Below are positions 62,269 through 64,000 of a DNA stretch of 64,000 nucleotides, piece by piece (positions within the stretch are counted from its first letter, which is position 1; the number at the start of each line of letters is the position of its first letter). The stretch lies in contig JADLAK010000015.1 of the NCBI GenBank assembly GCA_020848275.1, positions 1-64,000 on the forward strand. The letters are read 5' to 3'. The DNA comes from Planctomycetota bacterium (GTDB lineage Bacteria > Planctomycetota > UBA8742 > UBA2392). The notes beneath the pieces are model-generated. The model had not been told where the DNA came from. It was given only the letters and a program-made list of their open reading frames with translations, and ran no database searches. The position numbers and the translations under genes are program-made.

Positions 62269-63999
62269 ATGGCAAAGCGTCGCAAGCTGCTGGGGCAGAT
62301 CCTCAAGGAAATCGAGCTCGTCACCGAAGGTGACATCCAGGAAGCCCTTGCCCGCCAGAAGAAGAGCGGCGGCCTGATCGGCAAAATCCTGGTCGAGGCC
62401 GGCGTCTGCACCGAGGGCGACGTCACGATGGCGCTTGCGGCGCAGAACGAAATGTCGTTCGTCGACCTCACGGGCATTGAAATCCCGATTGAGCTGCTGG
62501 ACATGCTCACGGAGGCCCAGGCCCACACCTACCGCGTGATCCCGCTCGAGTTCGACGCCGAGAAAAAGGCGCTGGTCGTGGCCATGGATGACCCCACCAA
62601 GATCGTGGTGTTCGACGAGCTTTCGTTTGCGCTTCAAAGCCGCGTACCCGGCATCCGCATCAACGGCGCCTTGGCCAGCGTTGAGGACATCACCGCGGCG
62701 CTGGGCCGTTATTACGGCGGCGACGACAAGGAAGGCGGCCTGAAGAAGGACGACCTCGCCCAGTTCGATGAAAGCGGCACGGGGCTGGGCGGCGAAAGCA
62801 AGGCCATGAGCGTTGACGCCGGCGACCCGGACGCGCCCGCGGTCGTGAAACTGCTCAACTTCCTGCTCGCAACGGCCATTCGCGACCGCAGCTCGGACAT
62901 CCACCTTGAGCCTTTCGAGACCGAATTCCAGGTGCGCTATCGCGTGGACGGCGCGCTGCTGCAGATGGAAAACCCGCCGCGCGAACTCGCAAGCCCCCTG
63001 ATCTCGCGTATCAAAGTCGTCAGCAAGCTCAACATCGCCGAGACGCGCCTGCCGCAGGACGGCCGTATCGAGCTCACCATCGAAGGCCGCAACGTCGACC
63101 TTCGCGTGAGCACGCTGCCCACGATGTTCGGCGAAAGCTGCGTCATGCGTATTCTTGACCGCAGCAACGTCAGCCTCAGCCTCGACAACCTGGGCCTTCG
63201 CACGACCGACAACGACATGATCAAGGCCCTCATCGCCAAGCCCAACGGCGTGGTGCTGGTCACGGGCCCGACCGGTTCAGGCAAAACCACCACTTTGTAT
63301 TGCTGCCTCAACCACATGAACCAGCCCGACATGAAGATCATCACGACGGAAGACCCCGTCGAGTACGATCTGCCGGGCGTTATGCAGTGCCAGGTGAATG
63401 CCGACGTGGGTTTAACCTACGCCAAGGCCCTGCGCAGCATCCTGCGCCAGGACCCGGACATGATCCTGGTGGGCGAAATCCGCGATAAAGAAACCGCCGG
63501 CATCGCGGTCGAAGCCGCGCTCACCGGCCACCTTGTGCTTTCCACCATTCACACCAACGACGCCGCAAGCACAGTCACGCGCCTCGTCGATATCGGCGTG
63601 GAGTCGTTCCTGATTGCGGCGACGCTGGAGGCTATCGTCGCCCAGCGCCTGGTGCGCAAGATCTGCACCGCGTGCAAAGAGTATTACGTGCCCGACGACG
63701 AAGTGCTGCTTGAGCTCAACCTCAAGGGCGCCGACATCGCGGGCAAGAAGTTCGCCTACGGCAAGGGCTGCTCGCGTTGCAACGGCACGGGTTACAAGGG
63801 CCGCATGGGCCTGTACGAAATCCTGCGCTGCAACGACGAGCTCAAACAGATGATCATGGACGGCGCCAGCGTCGCGCTGATCCGCGAGGCGGGCAAGCGA
63901 TTTGGGATGCGTACGCTGCGTGAGTCGGGCCTGCTGGGAATATACGACTGCTCGACCTCGGTCGAAGAAGTGCTGCGCGAAACCATGATCCTGGAATAA
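62269..63999 (+). CDS. pilB: Type IV pilus assembly ATPase PilB (GspE/PilB family)
   Basis: Extension motor of type IV pili; a GspE type II secretion ATPase is the close alternative. 576 aa with stop at 63997-63999, so the gene is complete although the window ends one base later. Two N-terminal GspE_N (MshEN) segments (KLLGQILKEIELVTEGDIQEAL; LIGKILVEAGVCTEGDVTMAL), which can bind c-di-GMP, then RSSDIHLEPFE, Walker A GPTGSGKTT (333-341), TTEDPVEYDLPG, LRQDPDMILVGEIRDKETA, HLVLSTIHTNDA, and a zinc site CTAC...CSRC. The adjacent PilT favours a pilus role. AGGGTG precedes the ATG. Confidence 0.93.
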   Translation: MAKRRKLLGQILKEIELVTEGDIQEALARQKKSGGLIGKILVEAGVCTEGDVTMALAAQNEMSFVDLTGIEIPIELLDMLTEAQAHTYRVIPLEFDAEKKALVVAMDDPTKIVVFDELSFALQSRVPGIRINGALASVEDITAALGRYYGGDDKEGGLKKDDLAQFDESGTGLGGESKAMSVDAGDPDAPAVVKLLNFLLATAIRDRSSDIHLEPFETEFQVRYRVDGALLQMENPPRELASPLISRIKVVSKLNIAETRLPQDGRIELTIEGRNVDLRVSTLPTMFGESCVMRILDRSNVSLSLDNLGLRTTDNDMIKALIAKPNGVVLVTGPTGSGKTTTLYCCLNHMNQPDMKIITTEDPVEYDLPGVMQCQVNADVGLTYAKALRSILRQDPDMILVGEIRDKETAGIAVEAALTGHLVLSTIHTNDAASTVTRLVDIGVESFLIAATLEAIVAQRLVRKICTACKEYYVPDDEVLLELNLKGADIAGKKFAYGKGCSRCNGTGYKGRMGLYEILRCNDELKQMIMDGASVALIREAGKRFGMRTLRESGLLGIYDCSTSVEEVLRETMILE

Positions 64000-64000
64000 A

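Noticed and set aside
62269-63999. GspE of a type II secretion system rather than PilB
   Set aside because: Cannot be excluded by this gene alone, but the adjacent PilT (retraction ATPase, absent from secretion systems) makes a type IV pilus the better reading.

Overview
The window is about 64 kb of high-GC bacterial chromosome. It contains no rRNA, no recognisable insertion sequence, no phage module and no CRISPR array. Several gene types point to a planctomycete-like organism of the PVC group: a very large Hanks-type Ser/Thr kinase with a DWG instead of DFG motif fused to a repeat region, a short CxxCH cytochrome domain fused to kelch-like repeats, many TPR proteins, many secreted or lipoprotein hypotheticals, and frequent GTG or TTG starts. 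This assignment is an inference; no 16S or ribosomal protein is present to test it. Shine-Dalgarno sites (GGAG, AAGGAG) precede many genes.

Layout. 0.2-4.5 kb: purQ, then four envelope proteins (a YceI-like lipoprotein and three members of a local repeat-domain family). 4.6-11.7 kb: ETF-quinone oxidoreductase, a SpoVG carrying an inserted zinc ribbon, ispE, smpB, two secreted hypotheticals and an RluD-type pseudouridine synthase. 11.9-16.2 kb: a lipoprotein group (LpoB-like, COG3014-like, LPP20-like), interrupted by a GxxExxY gene that exactly fills the space between two inverted repeats. 16.2-25.9 kb: membrane proteins, two EF-hand members of the repeat-domain family, a LysM protein, an HpnA-like epimerase and a membrane-anchored coiled-coil protein. 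26.2-34.1 kb: gluQ, an outer-membrane barrel candidate, recJ and the giant kinase. 34.2-34.8 kb: a peroxiredoxin whose peroxidatic residue is encoded by an in-frame TGA. 34.8-43.3 kb: a 989-aa zinc-ribbon membrane protein, tRNA-Gly, a DUF2520-type protein, a histidine-rich polytopic membrane protein, the cytochrome-kelch protein and a sigma factor. 43.5-49.7 kb: a PilZ protein, a HEAT/VWA protein, the NAD salvage pair (NMN adenylyltransferase-Nudix and NAMPT), a LigD-phosphoesterase-like protein and truA. 49.8-54.2 kb: metallophosphoesterase, hpf, yvcK, ptsH and ptsI, a compact set resembling regulatory PTS loci. 54.2-64 kb: a probable acquired gene between repeats, two TPR proteins, an HTH-receiver fusion, and pilT and pilB.

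Two observations stand out. First, the peroxiredoxin at 34226-34753 is almost certainly a selenoprotein: its UGA sits exactly at the catalytic position and is followed by a short SECIS-like hairpin. Second, at least five genes (eight domain copies) encode a secreted domain of about 110-150 residues with a WT(x)K start, an AGxFxC core and an E-L-x-E-[FI] end, sometimes fused to EF-hands; I cannot assign it to a named family with confidence. In addition, many intergenic gaps hold inverted repeats built from short degenerate units, a different unit at most sites, and two of these sets bracket single genes that look like cargo.
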